Shown here: in pieces, positions 34,217 to 45,215 of the stretch
Position numbering within the stretch: the stretch's first letter is position 1
Layout: each line of letters opens with the position of its first letter
DNA from: Pomphorhynchus laevis
Lineage: Eukaryota > Acanthocephala > Palaeacanthocephala > Echinorhynchida > Pomphorhynchidae
Direction: 5' to 3'
NCBI GenBank assembly: GCA_012934845.2
Contig: WNNJ02002928.1
Location: 1 to 64,000, forward strand
Length of the DNA: 64,000 nucleotides
Program-made: the position numbers and the translations under genes
The notes under the pieces: model-generated
Database searches by the model: none
What the model was told of the DNA's origin: nothing
The model's input: only the letters and a program-made list of their open reading frames with translations

Positions 34217-35008
34217 TCATATATTGGCTGGGTTAGAAAGATTGTTGTTGCCTGTAGACGAAAATTCGCCGAGTACTGGTAAGCTCACATTTACTGCGTG
34301 GGCTTCCCTACTTGATGAAACCACTATCTTATGCCCTCTAATAAAATATCGCTTACTTGGGTCTGACTTTTTTCGTTCAGATAATTCTTTCCATAATCTC
34401 TTAAGTTCCACTTGTTCAAGTTTCGACAAATCAGGGCACAAGTACACCGTATGAAAGAGAGATGAATTCTTAAGCTTAAACGAAGATTTTAAAGATGATT
34501 CCACATGGCTGACGGTAGTTTTTACCTTAAACCACGGAGGGGAGTTAGTATGAAGTGCAGGGAGTCGATGATAGTCTAATTTTTGTCCGACCAAAGGACA
34601 ACCAATTTCCTCAACGAGATTTAATATAACTTGTTGCTCGCTTTCAGAAACGGGTAAATTACGAACTATCAGATGTGAGGCCCTAGCGCTTTCCCTATCA
34701 AGAGAGTTTGCTAATTTAGAATAAGATTTATCTACCTCTGGTGTGCGTTGAAAAGAACAAACAGCATGATATACCTGCTTATTGATACAACGGTTGAGGG
34801 ATGAATTGATAGACTTATTTACTATTATATGTATACGCTCTTTGTTTGTCCAGCAACTATTTGAATCATTTGATATTAACTGGCTTTTAAGTTTAGTTGT
34901 TTCAATTCGGGTTTCGTTGATTGCTTTGGCTGCACAAAATCCACAGAGGTAATCTTGGGCCAGTAAATCTCTAAAAAGCCTTCTCGGCAGGATTACCGTT
35001 GAATACAC
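34217..35008 (-). CDS. LINE-1 ORF1 protein (RNA-binding type)
   Basis: 263 codons, uninterrupted. The N-terminal third is Cys/Asn/Lys-rich (LCGFCAAKAINETRIETTKL). The middle and end match the CR1-type ORF1 RNA-binding fold: SHLIVRNLPVSESEQQVILN (RRM-like start), GQKLDYHRLPAL, PPWFKVKTTVSHVESSLKSS, KRLWKELSERKKSDPSKRYF and IRGHKIVV. ORF1 proteins coat the LINE RNA. ORF1 lies 5' of ORF2 with a gap of 87 bp. Being intact, it is the least damaged part of the element. Confidence 0.8.
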   Translation of the reverse strand: MYSTVILPRRLFRDLLAQDYLCGFCAAKAINETRIETTKLKSQLISNDSNSCWTNKERIHIIVNKSINSSLNRCINKQVYHAVCSFQRTPEVDKSYSKLANSLDRESARASHLIVRNLPVSESEQQVILNLVEEIGCPLVGQKLDYHRLPALHTNSPPWFKVKTTVSHVESSLKSSFKLKNSSLFHTVYLCPDLSKLEQVELKRLWKELSERKKSDPSKRYFIRGHKIVVSSSREAHAVNVSLPVLGEFSSTGNNNLSNPANI

Positions 35009-35204
35009 GTTTCAATTATCCGTAGTACACTTCATTTCGATTGAGATATTACTGTCATTCCCAGCTCATCGTTCTTCGAATATTGTGTTGATAATTTAGC
35101 TGTATGTTTGTCGTTATATTGATTTGATTGAATCAATCGTTCTCGATTTGAGCATCGGTGTGCACAACAATTAATGTATTGCTTACCATTTCTAACGCAC
35201 ACAC

Positions 35205-35385
35205 ATAAAAATGGATTTATTTTAACGTGTCAAATGCGTGCCAGCGCACGCTTACATGACCACAACAAAACAAGACTGTGAATCAGGTGTCGAGAAGGTT
35301 TGAACAAAGGAGGTGTTTGAATGTGGTAAAGGAGGGGGCGCGTCGGACGTCGATCGGGTTTCGTTGATTGCTTTAGCTGTTATTG
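35205..35385 (-). mobile_element. Internally deleted LINE-1 copy: ORF1 scrap fused to 3' end
   Basis: On the minus strand, 35385-35361 is an ORF1 piece (AGCTAAAGCAATCAACGAAA, the same as 34933-34914 apart from one base). It is joined directly to the end of ORF2 (DVRRAPSF.TFKHL) and the 3' tail with GCGTGC-GCTG-GCACGC and AACACGTTAAA. About 3.4 kb of the element is missing at the junction. It abuts the 5' side of the full-length copy at 35035-35200. Confidence 0.75.
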
Positions 35386-35499
35386 TAAGTAGCAATATAT
35401 TCTATAGAATCCCAAACAAAATCAGTAAATCTCTAGCATAATTGTAAGAATTTTAATAACAAAGACAATTTTACCGTAAGCGTATGAAATGCGATCATA

Positions 35500-35620
35500 T
35501 AAAATGCTATATTAGAAAGTAATATAAAATGCTATCTTTTTACATAAAATTATTATATAAAATTAATATCATAAGATTAATAAGATTAATGATCAAATAA
35601 TTATTATAAATAATTATAAG
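35500..35620. repeat. AT-rich repeats flanking the tRNA-like SINE (left)
   Basis: ATATAAAATGCTATCTTTTT and CATAAGATTAATGATCA occur here and again at about 35850-35890, to the right of the tRNA-like unit. The SINE-like unit is thus bracketed by copies of one AT-rich sequence, either an element into which it inserted or duplicated flanks. Confidence 0.5.
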
Positions 35621-35800
35621 CCCCGCGTGGCCGAATGGTGAAGGCGTGTGCATTGTAAACTTTATCTACGGGGTTCAAACCTCGAGTATGCACTCTCTAT
35701 TGACTTCTCTGTAAGCACACGTCAAAGCCTCAAGATCGCGTTGTTGAAAGACATAGGGGCACTCGATGATGAAGCGTAACCACTCTTCATAATTAGTATA
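35621..35800 (+). mobile_element. tRNA-like SINE (Ser/Leu-type pol III promoter)
   Basis: GCCCCGCGTGGCCGAATGG holds an A box (TGGCCGAATGG at about 35629), and GGGGTTCAAACCTC at about 35672-35685 holds a perfect B box (GGTTCAAACC). Spacing is that of a tRNA. The 5' and 3' acceptor arms do not pair (5' GCCCCGC; 3' side AGTATGC), and the anticodon arm is disrupted, so it is not a working tRNA. A ~100-bp body follows to ACCACTCTTCATAATTAG. Best read as a tRNA-derived SINE or tRNA pseudogene. Confidence 0.65.
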
Positions 35801-35890
35801 AATGATAAATCTTATGATTAATCTCACGATTAATCAAATGGTTAATCATAAGATTAATGATCATATAAAATGCTATCTTTTTATATAAAA

Positions 35891-37120
35891 TGCTAACATT
35901 TCTATCCGAATATTTTATTTAAAAATATTATAATTGTATACTGACATTCTATCTCTTTTGAAATATAATAGAATTAGATAGAAGATTTATCCCTATTTGA
36001 ATCAAATTTTTAATAACTAGCTCTTATAATTAGAAAAATCCATGAAAATAGTTGGTCATCTGAAATTTTGTAAAATAAAGAAAATCTGACGATATTATTT
36101 CCCAAATGTTTTTACTATTGACAGTGCCTTCCTACTGTTGTAATTTTATAGTATTATCAATGAAATATGCGATTATTTAGCAGTTCATGACGTCTAAATT
36201 TGAAGTAAAAATATTTATTATTTCTTATTAAATTAAATATCTTTGTAAATTGAGCATCATATTTACATAAGTCGTGCATAAACTGTTAAAATTTTCAATT
36301 TGGTGGCAGTGAACGTTAGCGTGACATGAGGTAAGTTATGGAAAATTTTATTAGTGCGACCAAGTATAAATAATCATAATTTCAGCAAAATATATAGTAA
36401 CAGTTTTGTATTCTTCTATTAAAGATAAATATAATTTAATTTTTAAGTTAAATTAAAGTTTAAATTGTAGGTTTAAATGCACACGAATATATGCACGGAT
36501 ACTGATAGCATGAATATTACGCACGAATATTTAAATCTACACGAATATTTTAGTAACTGAAATAGTTTGCTAGTTATAATATTTACGCATTCATCAACAA
36601 CCCGGCCACTGTACCTTAAAAGCGGTCACTGTACTGTTAAGCCTAAAAATCTTTGTTATCATAGTTATTAGAAATAAACCTCATAATTATTCCACATTTA
36701 ACTTATTATGTATTAACACTTAGATATTCGTATTATCTCAATAATTTTCAAATATTAAAAATACCTTCAGCTCAATTGCAACTCAATTAAACATTTTTAT
36801 AGCTTAAAACAATTTCTATAAAGTTTTATAATCAAATTTATAAATAGATTAGTATAGTGTTCATTGTTTAATTTAAAATTAACTCCTTGCATATGTGTAC
36901 TGTGGTGTAATACCTGTAAAGATTCACAGGAACAAAAATTCAAAGATACAGATTAAAATATATTTTAAAAATTTTCAAATGCATATGCATTTATCCTAAA
37001 AAACTGTATTGTTATAAATAAAAGAATTGTTTGTTGGTAATTTGAAGGATTCGAATATTAAAAATATATTTTAATCTGTTTTTTTTATTTTATTTTTGTG
37101 TTGCTTCAAAAAGTCTTAAA
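35891..37120. other. AT-rich DNA, nothing recognised
   Basis: Short imperfect repeats of CACGAATATTT occur at 36480-36555. Neither strand shows an exon or a known element. Confidence 0.5.
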
Positions 37121-37124
37121 GTAC

Positions 37125-37245
37125 TTTCTTGTAAATTCAAGATACGAAAAATATGTAGCAATCGCTTCTAATTAGAAATCTAAGAGAAGTTGTTTTAACC
37201 ACAATTAATTAATTTAAATCCTATCCAATAATTCAGCATTAAAAC
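37125..37245 (+). repeat. Dispersed repeat shared with the left flank of the 360-bp array
   Basis: AATCGCTTCTAATTAGAAAT...AGTTGTTTTAACCACAATTA...CCTATCCAATAAT matches 19545-19650 with substitutions. The family is unknown. It shows that the DNA next to the array is itself repetitive. Confidence 0.45.
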
Positions 37246-37403
37246 CTTTATGCTGAAATCCTTACATTGTAAGTTTTTGCTCGTTTCTGTTTTTTAAAGT
37301 AAAGTTCGAAATTTTATTTTTAAATTCATGCATTTAAATTTGTTTGAGACACGCACTTACTCGTGATTGATGATTCACGTTATTTAAAGGCACTCGTATT
37401 ACA

Positions 37404-37570
37404 GACAAGGACATTGAGAATTTATCGGGTTTTCGATAAGTATACTTCGTTTATTTTCAGTATAAAACGCTTTTCCAAATTTTTTTTAAAACAATTTAAA
37501 CCAGTTTAATATTGCGATAATGAACTCAGTAGCCTTATCAAAAACTCGATAAATTCTCAATGTCTTAGTC
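37404..37570. repeat. Fold-back element with ~30-bp inverted ends
   Basis: ACATTGAGAATTTATCGGGT at 37411 is answered by ACTCGATAAATTCTCAATGT ending at 37563. The inverted arms match over about 30 bp with two or three mismatches, and more loosely inward to a T-rich centre. Length is about 165 bp. It is MITE-like, with no coding capacity and no clear target-site duplication. Confidence 0.7.
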
Positions 37571-38820
37571 AGCGTTGCTGCGAGTTTTAATAAACGTGGA
37601 TTTTAATTTGTAATTCAACATTAAAATTCATTTAATTTACTTCATTGTCTTTGATCACATTCTACTTTTGATATTTTTATTGCGTAAGTATTTAAATTCC
37701 TAAATATTGTCCACTTTAATTAGTTTGTAAGTTGTGTTTTGAAACACATTTTATTCGTTCTTTTTCAATTTCACAAAGATACATTCTTGTAATGTATTAG
37801 AAAACGTTCTCATTTGTATTAACATGACAATTCCTTTTAATGTAGAACCCTCATTACAAATAATGTTCTTTTGCGTATATATTGAGAGAAACAGCATTTA
37901 ATAATCAACTTCTATCAAAGAATTCACCATGTACTTTAATCGTTAAGTACCGTTTAAACGTCATTATAATTACATTAAAATTTGTGCTTAATATATATAA
38001 ATAAAGACACATATGTATGCGTGCCTTTAATTCAACAATACATTTTTTCTTGAACACCTTCATTATTATTTCAAAATGCGATTCCTGAGATAAATATATT
38101 ATTTAAATATCCCGATCTCCTTGTACTGAAACACTGTTCCTTTACATTTAATGCCAGAAAGTTCGACACTGTTTTAACAGTAAATGATTTAACTATGTTG
38201 ACTAGATAATTGTTAACACTGTTACTTAAAACTGCGATATTGCTACTTTTAATTTATGTTTTAGCTCTCTTCTAGTAATTTACAACTTAATTTTAATATC
38301 AACTTGATTGTTCAATGTCCGTATAATACACTACATTGATAATGCATTTAACGTGAACATTTATACGTCTAAGATGTAATAGATGTAATACTTTATTTTC
38401 CAATTGAAGCTATTTCGATGTACTGTGTGTATTGGCTATTTTATTAGATGTCATCGTTATTTTCGTGATATTTGTGTGAAAGAGGATGTAAATATACACT
38501 GGAAGGCAGCGAAATTAAATAAAGTTTTGCCATACACATAACAAAATAGTTATCTAATTAAAGAAAAATATTGAACAAGTTTTCTATTCATTTTGTGTAG
38601 TAAGAGTGGTATAGAAGCGAGGATATTTTAAAATATTAAAAAAGGCAGCGTTTTTTTTCGTTTTTATTTAAATGATTAACAGCTACATTCTAGCTACAAT
38701 CTCAATGACAGACTAGTATATACAATATTTTAGATAACTGACGCTATAGAGTGTACACATCTTTCGCATTAAATAAAAAAGAACTAATTATATATATTCA
38801 CGAATTAAAAGGCAAGAAAA
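37571..38820 (+). other. Upstream region of the CADPS-like gene
   Basis: AT-rich DNA before the first CADPS exon. The ATG at 38821 is preceded by AAGGCAAGAAAA. I see no TATA or initiator pattern that I would defend in such AT-rich sequence, and no upstream exon. Confidence 0.4.
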
Positions 38821-40788
38821 ATGCTCGTTAGTTCCTCAAGTGATGAAACGGATTCTTCTGTGTGTCTAAATGAGCAAATATCGAAATCTACAGATACAAC
38901 GTTCAAGAACACAAACATCACTCATTCTCAGTCATTAATTTTTACCATTGATAATATTAATAATGAAGAGAGCTTATCTTGCAATCGAATCAATACATTC
39001 AATGAGGGTACTCGTGGTTGCTTTGAATTTAAACCTGTTACTAATCCCACGTCAGGTGCTAGCTTGCGTAGAAATACCATTGACTCTAAGAAACCAGAGA
39101 TATCATCAGCTGGTTCCAAATATAAATATCTGAAATCGCATTTGTGTCATCATGATGTCTCGATCGCTTCCCTTATTGCTAATTACAACTATCATAACGG
39201 ATTTCGCTTAAATTCGTGTCCAACAATTCTCAAATCTCGTTCTAAATCAATCATAGTCCCAAGAACATTACAGAAAGAAATGAAGAGAAGCAGCAGACAA
39301 TCTTATAGATTTACTGAAAACCATCATGATTCGTTTCAAGCTAAATATCTTAAATTCATTTCGAGTTTATCGATACCACTCTTATCCACTATCACTGCCA
39401 TAAATACAGTCCATAACATCAGCAATGCAGGACAGATTTCTACTGATGTTAATGATAATAAATACATTTTAGGTAGCTATATATCTTTAGATTCCTATAC
39501 TGAATTGGAAGATAATAACGTGCGTATATGTCGAGATAACCAACTTAATTGTAACGCAATACCTTCAATCATTAGTTCCGATGTAGTATGTCATGAGGTG
39601 GATATATCTGCACATCAGAAATGCCAAGTTGAAACAGCGGAGAGAGCACCTAAAATACGACAACATGACAATGTTTATTCAATATCAAACACATCATTAT
39701 CTGATGAATTGATGAACGATAACCTTGATTTATATGAAAATCGTTCAAGCCTTAATACTGTTATTGACGTTAATGATTATAAGAATCGAAAAAGGCAATT
39801 ATCATTTTTATATTCGAAAGAAATCACCCAAGATAATAACTACAATTCTGACTGCAAACAACGCGGAAATCATAATGACATAATGTCTTCTTTTCCAAAT
39901 GTTTCAATATCGATTGTAAAATCGCAGCATTTAAATCGAAATTTGAAGAAAAGTGTTCAATTTGACAACTTTACTAACTTTACAGAACCTTATCAACTTA
40001 CTCGTCGTCATACTACGATATCCTCGAGAACAACATCTACTAAATCAGATACTATAAATAATTCCTCCGATTCTTTCATTGCCGCTATTAGACAGACGAA
40101 AGCAAGTATCGATTCTTTTACCACTGATCAGCAGAAATGCATGTATGCTTATGTCCTCATTTGTAAATGTATTGCATTTCAATTTAACTGTGAGCAAGTT
40201 TCAATGAATTACACCTTAACGGAAAGATTGACAACAGAACAGTTTGGCAGAATAGTTCACAACGTGCAGCAAAATTATTTAGCAAGGTCGGATACGCCGA
40301 AAGACTATTTCTATAATTGTCTTAGCATTTACTTTGATAAATTCCTCAGCTCCAAAATAATATTTGATCTTGTTCATGCTGGTTGCATATTGTGTATTGA
40401 TGATGTACTTATGACTTTCTCAAAATTTGCTAAATCAGAACTAATTAAAAAGTATACATCTGTAAATTTCCCAGGTGGTTCTAGTACTAATTCAATGATT
40501 GATAAACAAATAAAAGCGGATCACGATCGTTTGATTATGCAATTTATGATGTTAATTGGTGAGGACGACATTACCAGCACTAAAGTTAGAAGTACATCGA
40601 CTATTTCCGACAGCAACACCACTCACAACAGAAAAGAGGTCAAAACTGGGTTTAATTTATTCCCTGGTGCATTTAAAGAAAGGCATTATTCTGAACGATT
40701 TATGAGTACAAATGATTTATATGAAATGACAAAACGAATTTTAAATATTAGTGAATCAGCTCACAAAAGAATTTACGATAAACTGCAG
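38821..40788 (+). CDS. CADPS: CADPS/CAPS homologue, exon 1: long N-terminal extension and start of conserved region
   Basis: CAPS proteins (UNC-31 in nematodes) prime dense-core vesicles for Ca2+-triggered exocytosis at the plasma membrane. This 656-codon exon starts MLVSSSSDETDSS, close to the MLDPSSSEEESDE start I recall for vertebrate CADPS, which supports this ATG. Residues 1 to about 440 are Ser/Asn-rich and apparently disordered. From residue 441 the conserved region begins: MYAYVLICKCIAFQFNCEQ (compare LYVFVLRCIAYPFN), YFYNCLSIYFDKFLSSKIIF, MSTNDLYEMTKRILNIS and HKRIYDKLQ. It ends CTGCAG|GTAATA in phase 0. The extension is far longer than the vertebrate one. Confidence 0.88.
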
Positions 40789-42175
40789 GTAATAAAAATG
40801 TTGCATAAGGATTATTAATAACATACAGTTCAGCTACTCATGACCGGGATTCACTTGCGGATAAAAATCCACGGAAATTTAGTGTAGTCTGTGAGCTTAA
40901 AATTACATTTTGGAAGTTCACAGAAAATCCAGGAATAAATAAAAATAAAATATAATTGAGCATTTGGGTTGAAGAAAATATTTCATTAAAATAACAGATA
41001 TTTTAAAATAAATTAAACATATACTATGTAACATGTATATAATTATGATATATTAATTAATATTACTTTTGTTAATAATATATAATTATAACATATATTA
41101 GGTAATATTAATATACCAATTATATTAATTATTCTATTTATATTAATACAAAATATATAATCATCTTATATCATTTAAAATGTTTATAGACAACATATAA
41201 TTAAGTTTGTATAAGATTGAATAGAAACTGAATTTTTAATTAAATAATTTGATATTATATTATACAATATATTAAATTGATCTATGCAATTAACCAAAAT
41301 TAGTTTTTGTAATAAAGATTTATTATATGATTAAATATATTATTTATTATACTATTTTATAAATTTACATTTTTCATGTGTTAAAAACGGAAATTATCAA
41401 TCGCATATTTTATAAAGTAAAATCACAAGCTACAAGTGATTCGGCGAACGAGCTCATATTGGTTAGTGGAGTAACGTACACAATGAAAAATAGCTTTACG
41501 TTTTATAAATTCCTAGTAATTTAAACTCGTTTATCTCAGCTGGGTGTAATTTGAAATACGGTAAATTCGAACATTGCACTAAATGCAGTTCAAACAAGGT
41601 TTGAACCTCATTATGTAACTTCTATAAAAGAATTGCACGCATAAAAAATTCTAGATTATTACATTAAATGATGGTAAAGAATAGCTTACTTATTTATTCT
41701 TTTTTACGCGTAGTGATGAAACGCTATGATGCAATTGAACATTTGCTGTTTTGTTACTTTTCAGTGGTTCATTCAAATTTAAAAAAAATATTATTTATGA
41801 AAGCCATTATTATTAAATCATAAAGATGATAGATTGATTCTACTCACAAATTAAGACTTCAGAATACCGCCGTTGTGCTAATTTAATCATTTTAAATTAA
41901 ATTTTATCATTCTTCAGCTTTAGGTGTCCACGATAACAATCCTAGCCGAACAAAATCGAAGAAAAATAAAAACAATTGTAATAATAAAAAATTATTAAAT
42001 TATTATTCCCAATGATTTTAAAAAATTATTATTCAACACATATTTTGTATAAAATATTGATTACAACACCATACTTAATACGAATTGATATATTACATGT
42101 GTTTTCAAGAAACTTTGCTTGTTTAGTCATGTTACTTATAATATAAATATTTATATATATTGCTTTATTACTTAG
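40789..42175 (+). other. CADPS intron 1 (1.39 kb)
   Basis: AT-rich, with no transposon recognised. It begins GTAATAAAAA and ends TTATTACTTAG. Confidence 0.75.
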
Positions 42176-42256
42176 CTTGACTGTACTGAAAAACAAGCAG
42201 CAGTTATACGACGGGAGCTTGATGATCGACTTCGTTTCGCAGAACTGATGCAAATG
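42176..42256 (+). CDS. CADPS: CADPS homologue, exon 2 (27 codons)
   Basis: Codes for LDCTEKQAAVIRRELDDRLR then FAELMQM. This aligns residue for residue with the vertebrate CADPS segment LDNADEQAAQIRRELDGRLQ followed by LADKMA, the strongest single match in the gene. The acceptor is TTACTTAG and the donor is CAAATG|GTAATG, phase 0 at both ends. Residues 657-683 of the predicted protein. Confidence 0.92.
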
Positions 42257-42949
42257 GTAATGCCAGCGAAATAAACTTGTTTATAATTATAGGTTATTTT
42301 AAATGAACATTAATTATATATATATATATTAAAAGACAGTTTTCAAAACACGTATTCATATTATTACATGTTTTTCGCTTTGTTCGGTTTTAATTTAACA
42401 GCATATTACAAATGAACAACTTTAAATTGCACTTCAATCAGGTAGTCGCGTCAAACGTGTTATATAAATGAAGAATGATAAACTCCCGTTCAAATTTAGA
42501 GCAATCATTAAGGTGTCAGAACCAATACAATGTAAATATTTTTATAAACGTTTATTAAACTATTTTTGAATAAATAAATGTTTTATTTATAAAGTACAGT
42601 TAATAATAAATATGTTAAAAGATTATTAACTACTCAGCTTGATGCTGTTATTCTTCCAGTTATCGTGCTTATTAGTTTTAAAGCGATCAGATCACTCGAG
42701 AGATAAAACGAGCACTATAATCTACTATTAAATCATCTCTGGTCTGCAACTTACAAAGAGCTATGTTGCAGCGCACTATGGTAGGTAGTAGCATTTACAT
42801 AATAAGCTTTTTAAACTAAGATGTTTTTACCTGCGACGCTCTCGGATCTTTATAGCTATCTTTCTCACTATTCTACTGCATTTTATCGTACTTTCATTCA
42901 ATTTGATATCATATCTTAGGTCTATTGCATGTTCATGATATGGTTAATA

Positions 42950-43480
42950 ACATGACTGTTCATAGTTTATAATATGAAGACGATCCTAATGCTCGTCAGC
43001 TTTATTCAAACAGTGATGTTTATCATAAAAATCCAGATGTTTCCTTTCTCGAATCATATATATAACCGTTTCCATATGCCTTTATAAATATTTTTCCGCA
43101 ATTAACATATTGATTATATCACATAATAATCAAGCTGAGACATACCTATTTTCAAGACTCAGATACGATGATGTCAATTCTCTAAAATCAACCAATTCAT
43201 TTTAAGATGAAAAGACAAGTTGCATCATCTCAACCTATATGAACTCTTACAAATGGTAGATGATTATTATTAATGGTCCTATGTAACACGAAACAAAATA
43301 TGATGACTGAGAAACTCAAGAATTCCTTATCTTATTACATTGAGTAAGATATACAAGTTTCAAAATTTTAATGAATTGTAGTTTTGGTTACCAAATCACA
43401 ATAACGCGGAATCCGGTTACTGACATTTTTAATGGACGTTACAAGACAAAGTGGTTACTCGCTGCTATGCAAGCATTTGT
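42950..43480 (+). mobile_element. LINE-3 remnant (degenerate RT)
   Basis: 43140-43240 (ACCTATTTTCAAGACTCAGA, then AAGATGAAAAGACAAGTTG) is homologous to 29990-30080 just after the YADD of the other LINE-3 copy. GATACAATAC-type sequence and TTGAGTAAGATAYACRRGTTTCA are also shared (43345-43370 with 30187-30215). No frame remains open. Confidence 0.55.
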
Positions 43481-43599
43481 TATTTGTTAGGATACAGTAA
43501 TAATTTTATTTTCCTAATAACATGAGTATAATAGTATTCTAATTCTTATAATACGTTATTAAAAATATAAATTCATGTTATATTTTCAAAAATTTTAAA

Positions 43600-44325
43600 C
43601 AAATTATCTTCGTCTTAGCGTTTATCCCGTTTAGTGCGGTCCGCTTGCCACGTTCGCTTGTGCCAAAATGCCCTATCCGCTGCGTCTTCGGGCGTGAGTC
43701 CGACCATTTTCTTATCATTCAGTAGTTATCCATCCATCTTTTCTGTGGTATTCCTCTTGATCTCTTTCCGTCGACCTCGATTTGTAGTGGTGCCTGCGCC
43801 AGTGTGTTAACGTCTGCCCTCAGTACATGTCCATACCATCTCAGCCTTGATTTTATCAGTTTGTCTGCTATAGATGCTACTCCAAATTGCTTGCAGATAT
43901 CTTCGTTACGAATATAGTCTTGGCGAGTTTATCACGCGATTCACCTTAGCATTTTCGTTTCCATATATCCAAGCTTAAGTTCTGCTTCTAATAAGCAATT
44001 TCTTAAATAACTAACAAGCACTAAAAATACGAATAGAGACATTAGAAAAAAACAACTGCAGTTCAGATAAGACAACTCATAACAGCATTTAGTCTTCATA
44101 ATGATATCACGGCCTCAGGTCCAGCGGGATCTGAGCCCTCCAGCCAATCCAACACGCCGCTTTCCGACTGAACCACCCGGGGTCTGTCCTCCCCCCCCGA
44201 AGAATCCAATCGAGGCGGACGATGCTCGGTAATCTCGAGATGAGGATCTGCTTTTGCTATCATTGCCCAGAACTCAGCACCGTACATTGCTACAGGCCGT
44301 ATCACGCTTCTGTAAAACTTCAATT
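43600..44325 (-). mobile_element. RTE-type LINE, C-terminal fragment
   Basis: Minus strand. At 44323 it encodes MKFYRSVIRPVAMYGAEFWA. After a gap, at about 43930-43620, come IRNEDICKQFGVASIADKLI, KSRLRWYGHVLRADVNTLAQ and RSRGIPQKRWMDN. This is the classic C-terminus of RTE-like LINEs (RLRWYGHVLR). About 150 bp of unrelated-looking or decayed sequence separates the two parts, and stops are present. It abuts the left end of the fossil element at 44347. Confidence 0.8.
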
Positions 44326-44679
44326 TTAAACAAATTTACTTATATTTTACATGTTTTGTAAATTATTTGCTTGCATTTTCTTGAAAATAATTCCACTTGC
44401 CTTTCGACTGTCAGACGAAAGGCCTTGTCTTTCGTTATGTAAGTGTTCTAGTTTTTTTTCTCACGAAAAAATCTCTATCTTCCAATCTGCTCTCGACCCT
44501 TACACAAGTGTTGGGAAGCATTTTAACTCGTATTTACACCCAGTGAAAAACACACGTGATTAAGTGTGGGAGGTTAGCTGTGCTCTCGTGTGTAAGTTTT
44601 AGGTAGAAGATAGTTTAAAGAACTATGTACAATAGTTGCAATAAATAAATGTGCTTTGATACAAGCAGTGCAAAAGGAA

Positions 44680-45215
44680 CTAATGGTCCTATGAAAATAG
44701 GCGCCAGTCTAATACTTTTAGGTATAATAACCAGTATATATGCTAAAAGGTTAATGTTCGTACAGTACTACTGTATGGATTCGAGTGCTGGCCTGAAAAA
44801 CTTACAACTAATAATCAACTTGCTGTTTTTGAGCGACGATGTCTACGTAGAATTGCAAAAGTCAATCCACTCGATCATGTATCGAACGCAGAAGTGTATT
44901 CTCGATGTTCACTCGACGTCTCCGTGTCTGATTTGATTCGGAAAAATAGACTGCGCTATCTTGGCCATGTACTTCGGATGCAAAGAGATAGACTCCCAAA
45001 GTTATCTCTGTACTTGGACCCGGAAGAATCCTGGCGACGCCCCAGAGGCGGTGTTCGTAAGAATCTAAAGAGAACGATCGAAGACGATGCCAAGAAAATA
45101 CTATTCAGCTACTCGAACATTGGCTGGCGGAGATTTAAAAGAAGATGGAGACAAGAACTGGAAATGGTGGCTCAGAATCGATTGTCCTGGACTCATTTTG
45201 CTACTTCACTTTGAT
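44680..45215 (+). mobile_element. RTE-type LINE C-terminal fragment nested in the fossil element
   Basis: The + strand encodes VRTVLLYGFECWPEKL-like residues, then a long clean stretch in another frame: FERRCLRRIAKVNPLDHVSN, AEVYSRCSLDVSVSDLIRKN, RLRYLGHVLRMQRDRLPKLS, RRPRGGVRKNLKRTIEDDAK and GWRRFKRRWRQELEMVAQ, ending at TGA near 45214. This is an RTE-like C-terminus from a different family from 43600-44325. It is 5'-truncated and has one frameshift near 44790. It lies between the left end repeats and the minus-strand frame of the host element, so it inserted later. Confidence 0.8.

Larger units (their letters stand above)
31190..35035 (-). mobile_element. Near full-length CR1-like LINE (LINE-1)
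   Basis: The element is read on the minus strand: 5' UTR (to about 35200), ORF1 (35008-34217), endonuclease (34129-33515), a linker (33497-32901), RT (32736-31336) and a 3' tail ending near 31190. The tail has the hairpin GCACACA-GTC-TGTGTGC, then GCCACATTAAAAAA. ORF2 is split into three blocks by frame changes at about 33500 and about 32750-32900, so this copy cannot move itself. It is still easily readable, so it is not very old. The four LINE-1 pieces in the window share the 3' tail. Confidence 0.9.

Noticed and set aside
35621-35700. Functional tRNA gene
   Set aside because: Acceptor arms do not pair and the anticodon arm is disrupted, although both promoter boxes are good.
5956-40788. 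Joining host gene 1 and the CADPS gene into one gene
   Set aside because: The donor at 13401 is phase 1, whereas the CADPS exon opens with its own ATG and a start resembling known CADPS starts; no linking exon was found.
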